Origin: Lactococcus garvieae
GTDB taxonomy: Bacteria > Bacillota > Bacilli > Lactobacillales > Streptococcaceae
Length of the DNA stretch: 64,000 nucleotides
Reading direction: 5' to 3'
NCBI RefSeq assembly: GCF_016027715.1
Contig: NZ_CP065691.1
Coordinates: 620,001 to 684,000 of the forward strand
Shown: in pieces, positions 25,162 through 32,456 of the stretch
Numbering within the stretch: position 1 is the stretch's first letter
Layout: each line of letters starts with the position of its first letter
The notes under the pieces: model-generated
Databases searched by the model: none
What the model saw: only the letters and a program-made list of their open reading frames with translations
Told to the model about the DNA's origin: nothing
Translations under genes and position numbers: made by a program

Positions 25162-26715
25162 TTAATCAGAGAGGTGCTGCTTGATAAGAGAAAGTTTTCT
25201 ATTCCCTCGGTAAAGCTCCACGACTGTCCAAATCAACAAAACAAATACTAAAATAATAAGGAAAGTCGCAATACCATCTGCGAGATAATTTAAATTTTTA
25301 GGGAAAAGACTTTCTATCTGAGCAGGAAGACTGATAAGATTGAGATAGGTCAAAGCAATGACGGAGAACCAGCCAAACAGTTGAACCAACCAATTGTTTT
25401 TAAATTTGCCCATCTCATTTTTGCTGTTTGTCAACATCAATAAAGGAATAATGGAGAAAGGAAGTGCAAAAGCCAGAAAGACTTGGGAATTGTTCATCAA
25501 GTTATTAATCGCTTCATGTTGAGCTTTAAGGCTGTAACCTCGTGTCATCAACACACAAATTAGTACAGGGACAACTGAAAGCAAGCGTGTAACCAGTCGA
25601 CGCGCCCACATCGGCATCCGCATATGAATAAAGCCTTCCATAATAATCTGTCCAGTTAATGTACCTGTTATTGTTGAATTTTGGCCTGAAGCTAAGAGAG
25701 CAACAGCAAACAAGGTAGACAAAGCACCAGTCTTGGCCACATCGGCAAGGATACCATTACTCAACAAAGAAGGGGTCGAAAGTGCATCATATAGACCAAA
25801 GAAAGAAGGGTCATCAATGACACCTGTTTTGAAGACCGCTACACCCATAATCAATAGGAGAGAATTAACCACAAAAGCCATCGTAAGCTGAATATTAGAA
25901 TCCCAAGTAGAAAAACGGACCGCTCTAGCAATGTCTTTTTCATCACTATGATCAATCTTTCGGCTTTGGGAAATTGAAGAATGAAGAAAGAGATTATGCG
26001 GCATCACTGTGGCACCAATAATACCTAAAGCACCAGTTAAGGGTGTCATCCCTGCAATTTCAGGAGAAGTTGAAAAAGTTCTTGTGTTTGGAATAAAACC
26101 TTCAACCAACCCTTTCCAATCAGGATTAGATAAAGCGACCTGATAAGTGAAAATAACTAAGATAACTAAAATCAGACAGACCACAAGTGCTTCTATTTTT
26201 CTAAAGCCAACCTTTGTTAAAAGTAACAAAATAAAGACATCAAATACTGTAATAAATACCGCCAAAATTAAAGGGATGTCAAAGAGCAAGTAGAGAGCGA
26301 TTGCTGCACCGATAACTTCGGCAATATCTGTTGCCATAATTGCAAGCTCTGTGAGTACCCATAAAACGACGCCAAGAGTTGCGCTGGTCCGAGCGCGAAT
26401 AGCTTGAGCAAGATCCATCTGACTTACAATACCTAGCTTAGCCGACATATATTGGAGGAGCATAGCGATTAAACTCGACATCAAAATAACCGAAATCAAT
26501 AAATATTGGAAGTTTTGTCCACCAGTAATTGATGTTGACCAGTTCCCCGGGTCCATGTAACCTACGGCTACCAAAGCTCCAGGCCCGGAATAAGCCAGAA
26601 GTGTTCTGAAAAATTTACCATCTTTTGGAACTTTTACAGTCCCATTAATCTCTTGAAGGGATTTCCCATTTGTATGGTAAATCAACTTGTGAGGTTGATT
26701 TTTAAGATCGTTCAT
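25162..26715 (-). CDS. mntH: Nramp-family Mn2+/Fe2+:H+ symporter MntH
   Basis: 517 aa from the ATG at 26715 (AAAAGG SD); an upstream ATG at 26745 lacks an SD. Eleven or so hydrophobic helices. Nramp motifs: YMDPGNWSTSI in helix 1 (the metal-binding D-P-G-N) and VGATVMPHNLFLHSS in helix 6 (MPH). It imports manganese, which lactic acid bacteria need for peroxide resistance. The upstream gene in the same direction encodes a DtxR/MntR-type regulator, 54 bases away, and they are probably co-transcribed. Confidence 0.93.
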   Translation of the reverse strand: MNDLKNQPHKLIYHTNGKSLQEINGTVKVPKDGKFFRTLLAYSGPGALVAVGYMDPGNWSTSITGGQNFQYLLISVILMSSLIAMLLQYMSAKLGIVSQMDLAQAIRARTSATLGVVLWVLTELAIMATDIAEVIGAAIALYLLFDIPLILAVFITVFDVFILLLLTKVGFRKIEALVVCLILVILVIFTYQVALSNPDWKGLVEGFIPNTRTFSTSPEIAGMTPLTGALGIIGATVMPHNLFLHSSISQSRKIDHSDEKDIARAVRFSTWDSNIQLTMAFVVNSLLLIMGVAVFKTGVIDDPSFFGLYDALSTPSLLSNGILADVAKTGALSTLFAVALLASGQNSTITGTLTGQIIMEGFIHMRMPMWARRLVTRLLSVVPVLICVLMTRGYSLKAQHEAINNLMNNSQVFLAFALPFSIIPLLMLTNSKNEMGKFKNNWLVQLFGWFSVIALTYLNLISLPAQIESLFPKNLNYLADGIATFLIILVFVLLIWTVVELYRGNRKLSLIKQHLSD

Positions 26716-26769
26716 TTTTACCTTTTCTAAGTTGAAAAAAATCAACAGTTGTTTTTAATAAGATATAGA

Positions 26770-27465
26770 TTAAATCTCCTCTGTCTTTAAAGAAGAAGTA
26801 ACACTGCCTGCTCTTTTCATTAGCAGTATACTTTCTTGTAAAAATTGAGGAATGACAGTTATCTGAGTATTGTCTTCCTTAATGATAATTGAGCCATCTT
26901 GTAGACGTTCAATTACTCGAATAAAATGTGGTTTTTTTATATTTAGTTTATTAAAAAAGTTTTTAGCCTCTGTGTTTAATGCTGTGATGTAGTAGCTCCC
27001 ATCCTCTTTAGCTTGTGATAGAGGAATTTCTACTTCATCTTTTTTCCAAAAAACTTCAGAAGGGATATTTGAACCATGAGGATCTGTTTCAGGATAATCG
27101 AGTAAAGCATACAGATATTCAACAAGTTTAGGAGAAGAAGCATGCTCTAAATTTTCCGCCTCATCATGAACTTCTTCAGCAGAGTAGCCAAGTTTATCCA
27201 CTAAGAAGGTTTCCCAAATTCGATGGCTCTTAATGATAAAGCGAGCCTGTGCAATGCCTTGGTCAGACAAGCTAACACCACGATAAGGAGCATAAAGTAC
27301 CAGCTCTTTTTTTGACAAGCGTTTAATCATCTCTGTCGCACTAGGTGCAGCGACAGATAATTTTTTAGCCACCAACTGGATGCTGACCGCTGATTCCTCT
27401 CCTAAATGTTCTAGTGTATAAATAGCCTTGAGATAATCCTGTTCATTCTTGGTTAGTTTTATCAA
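26770..27465 (-). CDS. mntR: DtxR/MntR-family metal-dependent regulator
   Basis: 231 aa: N-terminal winged helix (LTKNEQDYLKAIYTLE, SAPSATEMIKRLSKK-like), central dimerisation and metal domain (HRIWETFLVDKLGYS, DEAENLEHASSPKL) and a C-terminal FeoA/SH3-like domain (~155-220). This three-domain form is the ScaR/SloR/MtsR type. It probably represses mntH and itself when Mn2+ is plentiful. Its promoter region carries an imperfect inverted repeat at the -35. Confidence 0.88.
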   Translation of the reverse strand: MIKLTKNEQDYLKAIYTLEHLGEESAVSIQLVAKKLSVAAPSATEMIKRLSKKELVLYAPYRGVSLSDQGIAQARFIIKSHRIWETFLVDKLGYSAEEVHDEAENLEHASSPKLVEYLYALLDYPETDPHGSNIPSEVFWKKDEVEIPLSQAKEDGSYYITALNTEAKNFFNKLNIKKPHFIRVIERLQDGSIIIKEDNTQITVIPQFLQESILLMKRAGSVTSSLKTEEI

Positions 27466-27496
27466 TTCATTCTCTCCTTCATATCATAACAAGCAT

Positions 27497-27525
27497 ATTA
27501 TAGCACGACCTTAATTATTTTTCAA
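27497..27525 (-). promoter_or_regulatory. mntR-mntH promoter
   Basis: On the minus strand, TTGAAA (27525-27520), 17 bases, TATAAT (27502-27497). Confidence 0.7.
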
Positions 27526-27536
27526 TAAAATAAGGC
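27508..27536 (-). promoter_or_regulatory. Candidate MntR operator
   Basis: CCTTAATTATTTT on one side and AAAATAAGG on the other form an imperfect inverted repeat with DtxR-like character covering the -35 of mntR. Confidence 0.4.
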
Positions 27537-27575
27537 CACCCTAATAAAATGAAGCTAAGAACTCGTTCCTATAAA

Positions 27576-27639
27576 CTTTACATTTGATAAAACCATTATA
27601 TACCCCTCGGGGTATATAATGGTTTTATCAAATGTAAAG
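27576..27639 (+). repeat. Perfect 31+31-bp inverted repeat with CsoR/CstR-like core
   Basis: Bases 27576-27606 and 27609-27639 are exact reverse complements, separated by TC. I checked all 31 pairs. The centre TATACCCCTCGGGGTATA looks like a CsoR/CstR-family operator, and TATAAT occurs in both arms on opposite strands. The right arm runs into the SD of the rhodanese gene. Confidence 0.9.
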
Positions 27640-27648
27640 GAAAAAAGA

Positions 27649-27936
27649 ATGAAAACAATCAGCATGGCAAACCTCGTTGAGGTAATGAAAAATAGTGCAG
27701 ATATTATTGATGTACGGGAAACCTTTGAATATGAGGCAGGACATGTGCCTACAGCTCGCAATATTCCAATGAGCGAAATGAATGAACGTTACGGAGAAAT
27801 AAAGAATGGCAGTTATATTATCTGTCAAGCCGGTGCACGGTCTGCACAAGCTTGTCAATGGCTTACATCTAAGAAGATTGATGTGACAAATGTCATAGGT
27901 GGAACAAATGCTTGGGAAGGCTGTTTAGCAGTATAA
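27649..27936 (+). CDS. Single-domain rhodanese (sulfurtransferase)
   Basis: 95 aa from the ATG at 27649 behind AAAGGA; an upstream ATG at 27619 lies inside the inverted repeat and is rejected. DVRETFEYEAGHVPTARNIP and the active-site loop CQAGARSAQ with the persulfide Cys identify a PspE/GlpE-like rhodanese. It would move sulfane sulfur between thiols. It is the first gene of a two-rhodanese operon behind a CstR-like palindrome, comparable to persulfide-responsive cst-type operons (inference). Confidence 0.88.
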   Translation: MKTISMANLVEVMKNSADIIDVRETFEYEAGHVPTARNIPMSEMNERYGEIKNGSYIICQAGARSAQACQWLTSKKIDVTNVIGGTNAWEGCLAV

Positions 27937-27945
27937 GGAGAAACT

Positions 27946-28269
27946 ATGTTTGGTTTACTTTCAAAAATAAATAATATCACGACTGCAGATCTAGCGGCAC
28001 AGATAAGGACAAAGAAGAACTTTGGCGCATTAATTGATGTCAGAGAACCTTACGAATACAACAATGGGCATATCATGGGCGCAAGAAACATTCCATTAGC
28101 CCAAATTTCTTCTTGCACGTTATCAGTAGACAAGGAATATTTTATCATCTGTCAATCAGGTATGAGATCTAGAAAAGCTTACAAGGAATTAAGCAAAAAG
28201 GGGTATAGAGTAACGAACGTTATAGGTGGTATGGCGGCCTGGGAAGGAAAAGTAACAAGGAAAAAATAA
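27946..28269 (+). CDS. Single-domain rhodanese, second copy
   Basis: 107 aa. DVREPYEYNNGHIMGARNIP and active-site loop CQSGMRSRK. Related to the upstream rhodanese but clearly diverged (both end in a TNVIGG-xxAWEG segment). It starts nine bases after it with an AAGGAG SD, so they form one operon. A tandem duplication is the likely origin. Terminator at 28281-28304. Confidence 0.88.
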   Translation: MFGLLSKINNITTADLAAQIRTKKNFGALIDVREPYEYNNGHIMGARNIPLAQISSCTLSVDKEYFIICQSGMRSRKAYKELSKKGYRVTNVIGGMAAWEGKVTRKK

Positions 28270-28280
28270 AAAGTTAAGTC

Positions 28281-28304
28281 TGCCAGTTTAGAGACTGGCT
28301 TTTT
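28281..28304 (+). terminator. Terminator of the rhodanese operon
   Basis: GCCAGT and ACTGGC stem around TTAGAG, then TTTTT. Confidence 0.8.
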
Positions 28305-28356
28305 GCTAAAAGTAAAATAAAGGACCAGACAACCCACCAAGAAGTGCTATTTTTTG

Positions 28357-28362
28357 TATAAT
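28357..28362 (+). promoter_or_regulatory. -10 box immediately before a start codon
   Basis: TATAAT at 28357-28362 ends six bases before the ATG at 28369, so the transcript would start at or near the initiation codon. No SD is present. Confidence 0.5.
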
Positions 28363-28368
28363 AAGTTT

Positions 28369-29478
28369 ATGAAGAAATTAGCAATTATTGGCGGAGGAAT
28401 CATAGGTATGACTTTGGCCAATTATATAGATACAGAACAATTTGAAGTTATACTGTTTGATTCAGGAAAAAATCAAGCAACTGGTGCAAGTGCGGGCATT
28501 ATTTCTCCTTGGTTATCAAAACGGAGAAATAAAAAATGGTATGCTTTAGCACGCGATGGCGCAGCTTTTTTTGATAAGTTGGTAACAGACTTTGAGCTAG
28601 ACGCAAGTGTTTATGAAAAAAGTGGTACTTTATTTTTGAGAGATTCTGAGAGTCTAAAAGAGCTCGAACAACTGGCTATCGAGAGGAAATTGGATGCTCC
28701 AGAGATTGGGGAGATTCGTTTACTTCGCGCAGAGGAAACAACAGAGAAACTTCCTCTGTTAAAACCTGCGGAAAGTTTGTATATTTCTGGTGGCGCGCGG
28801 CTTGATGGTAAAGCTTATTTAAAGCATTTGCGTGCGCGTGCAGAGCAGCGAGGCGTTAAAATAATTACGGATGTAGCACACATCAAGAAGCAAGAGACAA
28901 GCTGGAGAGTCACAGCTGGTCAAGAGGCCTACCTGGTAGATGAATTAGTTTTAGCCCCTGGGCCTGCACTAAAAAATCTGTTAGAACAAATAGGATATAT
29001 CACAAACGTTTCCCCTCAAAAAGGACAGTTGCTATCTTTTGAAACCAAGCTAGAAACAGGAAAATGGCCTGTAGCTTTTTTAGAAGGTGAAGCCGATTTG
29101 ATTCCTTTTCAAGATGGACGGTTGCTTCTAGGAGCCACTCATGAAAACGATGGTGGATGGGACTTGGCCCCAACAAAGGAAGCATTTGAACAGCTCACAA
29201 AGGGAGTAAAACTATTTTTGAAAGATGAAACTTTCTTGAATTCTTCCTATGAGTACCGTGTCGGCACTCGTGCTTATACACCGGATTTCTCTCCGTTTTT
29301 TGGTCCAATAGATACAGAGAAAGGCTTGCTGGTAGCTAGTGGTTTAGGATCTTCAGGCTTAACCACGGGACCCTATATTGCCTATCTTTTGGCAGAGTAT
29401 CTTAATAACTCCAAAAGTAAATGGGAGATGGGAGATTATGAAAAAAAGATAGAAGAATATATCACACGAGAAAAGTGA
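28369..29478 (+). CDS. FAD-dependent oxidoreductase, D-amino-acid/glycine oxidase (DAO) family
   Basis: 369 aa. The N-terminal FAD-binding motif is LAIIGGGIIGMTLAN; ATGASAGIISPW is the family's second FAD contact and LVASGLGSSGLTTGP the C-terminal one. Length fits DAO-fold oxidases such as glycine oxidase or DadA. Substrate unknown. The ATG at 28369 has no SD and lies six bases after a TATAAT, so the mRNA may be leaderless; an ATG at 28354 overlaps the -10 box and is less likely. If an oxidase, it would produce H2O2. Confidence 0.8.
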   Translation: MKKLAIIGGGIIGMTLANYIDTEQFEVILFDSGKNQATGASAGIISPWLSKRRNKKWYALARDGAAFFDKLVTDFELDASVYEKSGTLFLRDSESLKELEQLAIERKLDAPEIGEIRLLRAEETTEKLPLLKPAESLYISGGARLDGKAYLKHLRARAEQRGVKIITDVAHIKKQETSWRVTAGQEAYLVDELVLAPGPALKNLLEQIGYITNVSPQKGQLLSFETKLETGKWPVAFLEGEADLIPFQDGRLLLGATHENDGGWDLAPTKEAFEQLTKGVKLFLKDETFLNSSYEYRVGTRAYTPDFSPFFGPIDTEKGLLVASGLGSSGLTTGPYIAYLLAEYLNNSKSKWEMGDYEKKIEEYITREK

Positions 29479-29553
29479 GTTTTCATTTTTTTAAGTAAAA
29501 TATGATTTTCGCTCTACTTGTTCAATAGTAAATCAGAGTCACTGGGTGACTTA

Positions 29554-29562
29554 TGTTATAAT
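29554..29562 (+). promoter_or_regulatory. Extended -10 directly before a start codon
   Basis: TGTTATAAT at 29554-29562 ends six bases before the ATG at 29569. Confidence 0.6.
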
Positions 29563-29568
29563 AGAAAT

Positions 29569-30198
29569 ATGACTTACCAAGTAAAAATAATCTACCCCAA
29601 AGAAGAAGCTCTTGAGAGCAATAAACTAACTGAACGTACCTTTAATGAGTATATGGATGAACTAGAAGCAGCCGAAGTAATCACTCAATATGAACAACTC
29701 CTGACAGAGGGTTATTCAATCTCAGTGAATTTTACACCCCCACAAATTGATAAAGAAGGGGGCGAGCAAGATCCCTTTAAAATAGCAGAGAGCTTTGAAC
29801 TTGCCGGTATAACCTATAAGGCGACTTTAAAACTCAAAGCTTCTGGAAGCTATGAAGATATGGTTAAAATTGCTAAAATGATTGAGCAGCAAGGCTATGA
29901 TTACAGTATTTCAGTAAAGCTCCAAATCAATGAGAATTCACCTGTGGATTTTGAAAAGGAAAGCTCTTGGTTTGATGCTGAATATGCTAAATATACTGTT
30001 TTACCTAAAGCAAGCAGTCAAGATATCGCTGATCTCCGCTCCCTCTATGATTTATTGTCCGAAGAACATTACAAGGTGAGTATCAACCTTAAAGCGAAAG
30101 TTAAAAAAGACGACGATGATAGCTTTGCTAGTCAGTTAGCAGCCTATCCTTCAGAAACTTTGGTAACTTTTAGACTGTCAGACGCAGTAGTTTTATAA
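29569..30198 (+). CDS. Hypothetical protein with three internal repeats
   Basis: 209 aa from the ATG at 29569, six bases after an extended -10 (candidate leaderless mRNA). A start at 29518 would lie upstream of that promoter and is rejected. Three similar units are visible: YEQLLTEGYSISVNF (~residues 38-52), IEQQGYDYSISVKLQI (~105-120) and LLSEEHYKVSINLKA (~160-175). Each is a helix followed by a Y-S-I-x-(V/L) strand. No membrane segment or cysteine. Family not recognised. It ends in a long terminator shared with the convergent MFS gene. Confidence 0.65.
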   Translation: MTYQVKIIYPKEEALESNKLTERTFNEYMDELEAAEVITQYEQLLTEGYSISVNFTPPQIDKEGGEQDPFKIAESFELAGITYKATLKLKASGSYEDMVKIAKMIEQQGYDYSISVKLQINENSPVDFEKESSWFDAEYAKYTVLPKASSQDIADLRSLYDLLSEEHYKVSINLKAKVKKDDDDSFASQLAAYPSETLVTFRLSDAVVL

Positions 30199-30202
30199 GC
30201 AT

Positions 30203-30245
30203 AAAAAATCTCAAGAACTATTATAACTGGTTCTTGAGATTTTTA
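30203..30245. terminator. Bidirectional terminator
   Basis: AAAAATCTCAAGAAC pairs with GTTCTTGAGATTTTT. Confidence 0.85.
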
Positions 30246-30282
30246 CATAATTAAATATATGTTAAAAAGGGCTATATCCTTT

Positions 30283-31641
30283 TTAAATTTTTTTCTTTTT
30301 AAGTGCAGTATTGCTTACGAACAAGCCCGCTATTACTAATAAAAAGAAGATAATTAAGATAACAGATGTACCCAAGCTTGTGCCTTCTTTAAACCCTTGA
30401 TTGTGCTGGAAGAGTGAAAGAATATTTGCTACTATCGCAGTTGCAACAGCACCGATAAATTGTTGTGAAGTATTGACTAAGGCATTCCCATCTGAGAGCT
30501 CTTTTGTTGAAAGAAGGCTAAGGCTACTTGTCATCAAGTTACTATAAGACATCCCTAAGCCTAGCATCATTACCACATGGGCAGCGAGAAGGAGGTATAA
30601 AGATTGCGTTGGAATAAAGGCGAAAAGCAGAACGAGACCTAGACTCGTTGTCAGTAGACCAAATGTAATCGGCTTTTTCGCTCCGACTCTGTCTAAAATT
30701 TTACCTGAAATCGGAGCTAAAACAGCGCCAAGGAGTGCACCAGGAAACATAAAGATACCAGCAATCGCAGAGCTATATCCAGCTGAAACTTGGATAAAGT
30801 TAGGCAAAATGAATGAAAGTCCTAAAAGTAAACCTTGATAAACAAGAAGACTAAAAAGGAGAGCCACAAACTTGCGATTACCTAATATGCCTAGGTTAAT
30901 CAGTGTCTCTTTACGATTGAAGCGGACAAATAATGCAGCGCACACTGTACCAATAATAAAGAGTAGGATAAAGGTAAGGAGACGCTCCGCACTCAGGGCA
31001 GAGATGAAGACGAAAAACATTATAGAAAGAGCCAAGACTGGACGAAGTGCCAGTTTTTTTGGAAGGCTCTTTTTTTCTTCTGGAAGTGAAGAAAGTCCCA
31101 GAATAAGTGATACCACAATTAATGGAAGAAGGAATATATAAATATAACGCCAATCAAGAGCATTGGAAATGATGCCGCCATAAGTAGGACCAATCGCAGG
31201 GGCAATGGAAGTCGTTACTGTTCCCAACCCCATCATCATTCCTCTTTTTTCTAGGGGCGCTTTTGTTAAGATCAGGTGGAACATCAAGGGCAAGGCAATA
31301 CCTGTACCTACACCTTGTAAAAGTCGTCCCACTAATAAAAGGAAAAAGTTAGGTGAGAAGCAATTTATTAATACCCCTAAGAAGAAGAAAATATTACCAG
31401 CTAAAAATAGCTTTCGAGAGGAGAAGCGTTGGTTAAAATAAGACGACAAAGGGATAATGATAGCAATAGCTAATAAGTATATCGTTGTTACCCACTGTAT
31501 CTTTGATGTACTTAGTCCGAACTCATTGAGGAGCTGAGGAAAGGTCACATTCATGGCTGTTTCGATAAGCACGCCTGAAAATGACAGTAATCCTGCTGCA
31601 ATCACAGCTCCTATAAGATTAAATTCTTTAGTTTTCTTCAT
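30283..31641 (-). CDS. MFS drug efflux transporter, DHA2 (EmrB/LmrB-like, 14 helices)
   Basis: 452 aa. About 14 hydrophobic helices; IQWVTTIYLLAIAIIIPLSSYF and LLVGRLLQGVGTGIALPLMFHLIL are characteristic of DHA2 proteins, as is the GGIISNALDWRYIYIFLLPL segment. It probably exports drugs or lipophilic compounds by H+ antiport. SD is AGGAGG. Its upstream region has a TTGAAA/TGTAAT promoter, a 17-bp palindrome over the -10 and a long terminator-like hairpin before the SD, so both a repressor and attenuation could act. No TetR gene is adjacent. Confidence 0.88.
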   Translation of the reverse strand: MKKTKEFNLIGAVIAAGLLSFSGVLIETAMNVTFPQLLNEFGLSTSKIQWVTTIYLLAIAIIIPLSSYFNQRFSSRKLFLAGNIFFFLGVLINCFSPNFFLLLVGRLLQGVGTGIALPLMFHLILTKAPLEKRGMMMGLGTVTTSIAPAIGPTYGGIISNALDWRYIYIFLLPLIVVSLILGLSSLPEEKKSLPKKLALRPVLALSIMFFVFISALSAERLLTFILLFIIGTVCAALFVRFNRKETLINLGILGNRKFVALLFSLLVYQGLLLGLSFILPNFIQVSAGYSSAIAGIFMFPGALLGAVLAPISGKILDRVGAKKPITFGLLTTSLGLVLLFAFIPTQSLYLLLAAHVVMMLGLGMSYSNLMTSSLSLLSTKELSDGNALVNTSQQFIGAVATAIVANILSLFQHNQGFKEGTSLGTSVILIIFFLLVIAGLFVSNTALKKKKI

Positions 31642-31664
31642 GTAAGTATGTCCTCCTAATTTTA

Positions 31665-31711
31665 AACAAAAAGAGACGAAAATTATTATCCTAGAATAAT
31701 AATTTCGCCTC
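31665..31711 (-). terminator. Terminator-like hairpin in the leader of the EmrB-like gene
   Basis: On the minus strand, bases 31711-31694 pair with 31690-31673 (about 17 pairs with one bulge and one G-U), followed by CTTTTTGTTT before the SD. It starts within about 12 bases of the predicted transcription start. Confidence 0.65.
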
Positions 31712-31722
31712 TGTATAATATC

Positions 31723-31739
31723 AACATGTATTACATGTT
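31723..31739 (-). promoter_or_regulatory. 17-bp palindromic operator
   Basis: AACATGTA-T-TACATGTT is a perfect inverted repeat about a single central base. It overlaps the -10 of the minus-strand promoter and looks like a TetR- or MarR-type site. Confidence 0.6.
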
Positions 31740-31758
31740 ATCTGTACGAAAATTTCAA
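31730..31758 (-). promoter_or_regulatory. Promoter of the EmrB-like gene
   Basis: On the minus strand, TTGAAA (31758-31753), 17 bases, TGTAAT (31735-31730). Confidence 0.6.
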
Positions 31759-31933
31759 CTTTTATATTATAACGAGAAAGTATCAAAAAAGCAAATATAA
31801 AATTTCAAGAGAAATAATAAAATCAAAAAAGCACGTTTATGACTTCCTTTTGTTATTTAGATATTGATAATTTAAAGTTAGATTATTACTTTATTATTGA
31901 TATTTTTAGGAAAAGGAGTTATTATATAGTTGT

Positions 31934-31949
31934 GTTTACAAACGTAAAC
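31934..31949 (+). promoter_or_regulatory. Palindromic site upstream of the Spx-lctO operon
   Basis: GTTTACAAACGTAAAC: six-base arms GTTTAC and GTAAAC around AAAC. The core TACAAACGTA is one base from the cop box TACAnnTGTA, and the stretch also fits a cre site at 11 of 14 positions. The rest of the 31742-32024 gap is AT-rich promoter DNA; a TAGAAT at 31999-32004 is the nearest -10. Confidence 0.45.
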
Positions 31950-32024
31950 AATAATTAACTTTTCTTTTTTGTTATTTATAAAAAAGAGAACTGTTCAATA
32001 GAATATAAAATGGAGAACTTAAAA

Positions 32025-32420
32025 ATGATTAAATTTTACTATACTCCCTCATGTAACAGTTGCCGAAAAGCAAAAGCTTGGCTTGAAAAACACAATCTCG
32101 AATACACCGAACACAATTTATTTGCTCAACCTTTATCAGATGAAGAAATTAGTGAATTGTTAGCTAAAACTGAAAACGGTACAGAAGATCTTATTTCCAC
32201 ACGTTCTCAAGCTTTTAAAAATTTGAACGTGAATGTAGAAGACATGACTGTAAAAGAATGGACAAAATTCATCTCAGCACATTCAGAGCTGCTTCGTCGC
32301 CCACTTCTTGTCAAAGATCAACAACTCCAAGCGGGCTTCAACGAAGATCAGTTGCGTAGTTTCTTTTCGAGAGAATACCGTCAGATTGAATTGCAAGAAA
32401 CAAAGACTGCGGTGGCTTAG
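32025..32420 (+). CDS. spx: Spx/ArsC-family regulator
   Basis: 131 aa, the standard Spx length, from the ATG at 32025; an ATG at 32010 overlaps the GGAG SD itself. The redox switch CNSC is at residues 10-13, and SELLRRPLLVKDQQLQAGF is the conserved Spx RRP region. Spx proteins bind the RNA polymerase alpha subunit and redirect transcription under thiol stress; lactococci carry several Spx paralogues. It is the first gene of an operon with L-lactate oxidase (36-base gap), an H2O2 producer, which suits a redox sensor. Confidence 0.88.
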   Translation: MIKFYYTPSCNSCRKAKAWLEKHNLEYTEHNLFAQPLSDEEISELLAKTENGTEDLISTRSQAFKNLNVNVEDMTVKEWTKFISAHSELLRRPLLVKDQQLQAGFNEDQLRSFFSREYRQIELQETKTAVA

Positions 32421-32456
32421 TAAGCAACCCATATAAAAATGAAAGAGGAAATAACC

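Noticed and set aside
27619-27648. Longer start for the first rhodanese
   Set aside because: The ATG lies within the inverted repeat and lacks an SD; ATG 27649 has AAAGGA.
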